A DNA stretch of 64,000 nucleotides from Stigmatella aurantiaca DW4/3-1 (lineage in GTDB: Bacteria > Myxococcota > Myxococcia > Myxococcales > Myxococcaceae). Made by a program: the position numbers and the translations under genes. Shown here one piece after another: positions 62,693 through 64,000 of this stretch. The notes under the pieces are model-generated. The model was given only the letters and a program-made list of their open reading frames with translations, did not search any database and was not told where the DNA came from. The stretch covers positions 5,846,893-5,910,892 of the forward strand of contig NC_014623.1 of the NCBI RefSeq assembly GCF_000165485.1, read 5' to 3'. Positions within the stretch are counted from its first letter, which is position 1; every line of letters begins with the position of its first letter.

Positions 62693-63793
62693 CTAGGCGC
62701 CATCCGGCGCCGGGGGAACAGCGGGAGCGGCGTCACCCATCCAGCCTGATTTCAACAACCATCTGCGTGCGTGCGCGAGTTGATCGATACTGGACTGTGT
62801 GGCCAACAATTTTTTGAGGGCCGCTTCCACCTGCTGCAGATCGTAGGCCTCAAGACGGTCGTCGACAACAGGGTTCAGCCGGAAGTATTCCTTCCGGAGA
62901 ATCATGCGACACTGGTAGTGCACGGCATCCGAACCCGCCTCAAGCAGCATCTTCACCAGGACCATGGGGTCCCGGATGTCCAGGAGCCATTTGGAGAAGC
63001 CCCAGTTGGCCGTACCGTTGCAAAAATGGGGTGTCAGATACGTTGAGCTGCACCCGTTGCCGAATGACAGCAGCAGGATGTTGGTCAAGTCGGGCTGCTC
63101 CGACTCCATCGTTTCCACCGCCCGCCCGTCTTTCCGGCTCAAGTTATTGATGGCTTGGGCCAGCCCCACGAGTGATGGGTTGTTGGCGAAGAGGCCACCG
63201 TCCACGTAGCCACTGCCCTGCTCCGCCATCCCCTGGTAGATGGGATAAGAAAGGGGCGGCGAGCCGCTCCGCATCAAAACATCCACCACCAGCTCATCCA
63301 TGTCCGAGTCGGACGGATTGGTGGAATTATGGAAGATCTTTGCCTTCCACGTCCGGAGCCCCTTGCGCCGCCCATCGAGCTGGAATGAAGGGATGGCGAC
63401 CTTTCTCTTGAGGTCCCCGAGCTTTAGGGTCGCACCGAAATAGCTGCAGAAAAAATCGCGCATGTAGCTGGAGTCGAGCAGCGAGCTGGCCCCTGTCAGC
63501 GCCACCAGGGAACGCCCGAGGGACACCGCCTTCCTGTTCATGGCGACGACTTCTCCCCAGAAGTCGAGGATCTTGCTGAGGGCGGCGTCCGGGTTCTCCT
63601 CACTGGCCAGGAACGCTGCGTTGAATGCTCCCGCTGAAGAGCCCGTGAACAGGTCCACGTTGTTCAACAACGTCCGGCGGTCATCACTGGCGTCGAGCAT
63701 TTGCCGGAGCGTCCGGATCATGCCCGCAGTGACGTAACCCTCTCCGCCTGATACGGATGATCCATCCATCGCCAAGATTCGGAACGGCATCAC
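62693..63793 (-). CDS. Patatin-like phospholipase/acyl hydrolase
   Basis: A 366-residue patatin-fold hydrolase: oxyanion-hole region FRILAMDGSSVSGGEGYV (normally DGGGxRG), nucleophile Ser in FTGSSAGAFNAAFLA (GxSxG, about 50-54) and the Asp of the dyad in GYVDGGLFANNPSLVGLAQA (about 199). No signal peptide. Patatins cleave lipid acyl esters and some act on thioester intermediates. In this operon it may hydrolyse or trim an acyl product (inference). Its ATG overlaps the stop of the upstream thioesterase-domain gene (ATGA). Confidence 0.92.
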   Translation of the reverse strand: MMPFRILAMDGSSVSGGEGYVTAGMIRTLRQMLDASDDRRTLLNNVDLFTGSSAGAFNAAFLASEENPDAALSKILDFWGEVVAMNRKAVSLGRSLVALTGASSLLDSSYMRDFFCSYFGATLKLGDLKRKVAIPSFQLDGRRKGLRTWKAKIFHNSTNPSDSDMDELVVDVLMRSGSPPLSYPIYQGMAEQGSGYVDGGLFANNPSLVGLAQAINNLSRKDGRAVETMESEQPDLTNILLLSFGNGCSSTYLTPHFCNGTANWGFSKWLLDIRDPMVLVKMLLEAGSDAVHYQCRMILRKEYFRLNPVVDDRLEAYDLQQVEAALKKLLATQSSIDQLAHARRWLLKSGWMGDAAPAVPPAPDGA

Positions 63794-64000
63794 ATGACCC
63801 CCTTGGAGATCTGCTCTTTTAGCCCCTTGGTAGACAATTCTTCCCGGGGACTCTCTTGGATTGGTGTGGCAGACAGCACCCGATCCAGGCTTTCCTGCAA
63901 TCGCAGCGCAAGCGTCGCCACATTGCGCTCGTCCATGATGAGCGTCATGTGATTGCCTGGCACTGTTACCACTTCCACACCCGACCGGGCGAATCTGCGC
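63790..64000 (-). CDS. C-terminus of a protein ending in a thioesterase domain, cut by window edge
   Basis: Only about 70 residues are visible: RRFARSGVEVVTVPGNHMTLIMDERNVATLALRL and a variable tail. VPGNHMTLI is the catalytic-His region of the thioesterase domain at the end of PKS and NRPS assembly lines (or of a free thioesterase), and the ENVATLA-like helix follows as usual. The rest lies beyond the right edge. If it is a large synthase, it is the upstream part of this operon, and its terminal thioesterase being encoded before the KS-AT genes would break simple collinearity. Confidence 0.82.
   Translation of the reverse strand, partial: RRFARSGVEVVTVPGNHMTLIMDERNVATLALRLQESLDRVLSATPIQESPREELSTKGLKEQISKGVM

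Overview
The window is high-GC chromosomal DNA from a myxobacterium, most likely a Cystobacterineae relative of Myxococcus, Stigmatella, Archangium or Cystobacter. The evidence is RomR, an EncC-type encapsulin cargo ferritin ending in LTVGSLRR, an orphan GroEL, a 17-bp LexA box of the Myxococcus type, MYXO-CTERM-like C-termini, and many hybrid histidine kinases, receivers and DUF4388 proteins. From memory, the order lexA ... romR ... encC ... groEL2 is that of M. xanthus (about MXAN_4446 to 4467), so positions 1 to about 44,600 look like conserved core chromosome.

Layout. 1-3559: an MshEN-domain protein (cut by the window edge), a VOC protein and a receiver-DUF4388 protein. 3580-19207 (minus): a 15.6-kb same-strand run beginning with a very large hybrid kinase and a membrane histidine kinase, then a FecR-domain protein and four big exported proteins (beta-propeller, Ig-like, beta-barrel, MYXO-CTERM-like). 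19322-20077: LexA with its own LexA box. 20091-25330 (minus): eno, surE, a LysM/M23 lipoprotein, a FlgO/CsgG-like barrel protein and a TPR lipoprotein, tightly packed. 25478-30879: an ADP-ribosylglycohydrolase, a 59-aa protein behind a long structured leader, an SRPBCC protein, glpX, a YbgC-type thioesterase and a PafA-like phosphatase. 30931-36652 (minus): nadC, valS (with an unusual histone-H1-like tail) and romR. 36770-44479: a double CheW-like protein, a diguanylate cyclase, encC, a hybrid kinase, groEL with promoter and CIRCE, a single-domain receiver and a TPR-zincin. 44496-44591: tRNA-Sec (anticodon TCA).

Downstream of tRNA-Sec the character changes to accessory DNA: a degenerate Ser/Thr kinase in the same frame as an XRE regulator but separated from it by a TGA, then a polyketide-type gene cluster (46541-64000). 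On the plus strand are a type II thioesterase and a discrete ACP. On the minus strand a tightly spaced operon encodes, in transcription order: the end of a thioesterase-bearing protein (cut by the window), a patatin, a Get3/ArsA-type ATPase, a 159-aa protein of unknown function, a KS-less MT-KR-ACP protein, a radical SAM protein of the RiPP-maturation type (Cx7CxxC), a complete KS-AT-DH-KR-ACP module, and a KS-AT protein without ACP.

Several active sites in the cluster are broken: the AT of the last protein reads GSGTG instead of GHSxG, and the KR of the MT-KR-ACP protein has His and Thr in place of the catalytic Tyr and Asn. Together with the missing KS and ACP this suggests a split or trans-acting module whose keto group is kept and whose alpha carbon may be methylated. 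I do not recognise the product. The cluster, with its unusual ATPase, patatin and radical SAM partners, is the best candidate here for an undescribed system.
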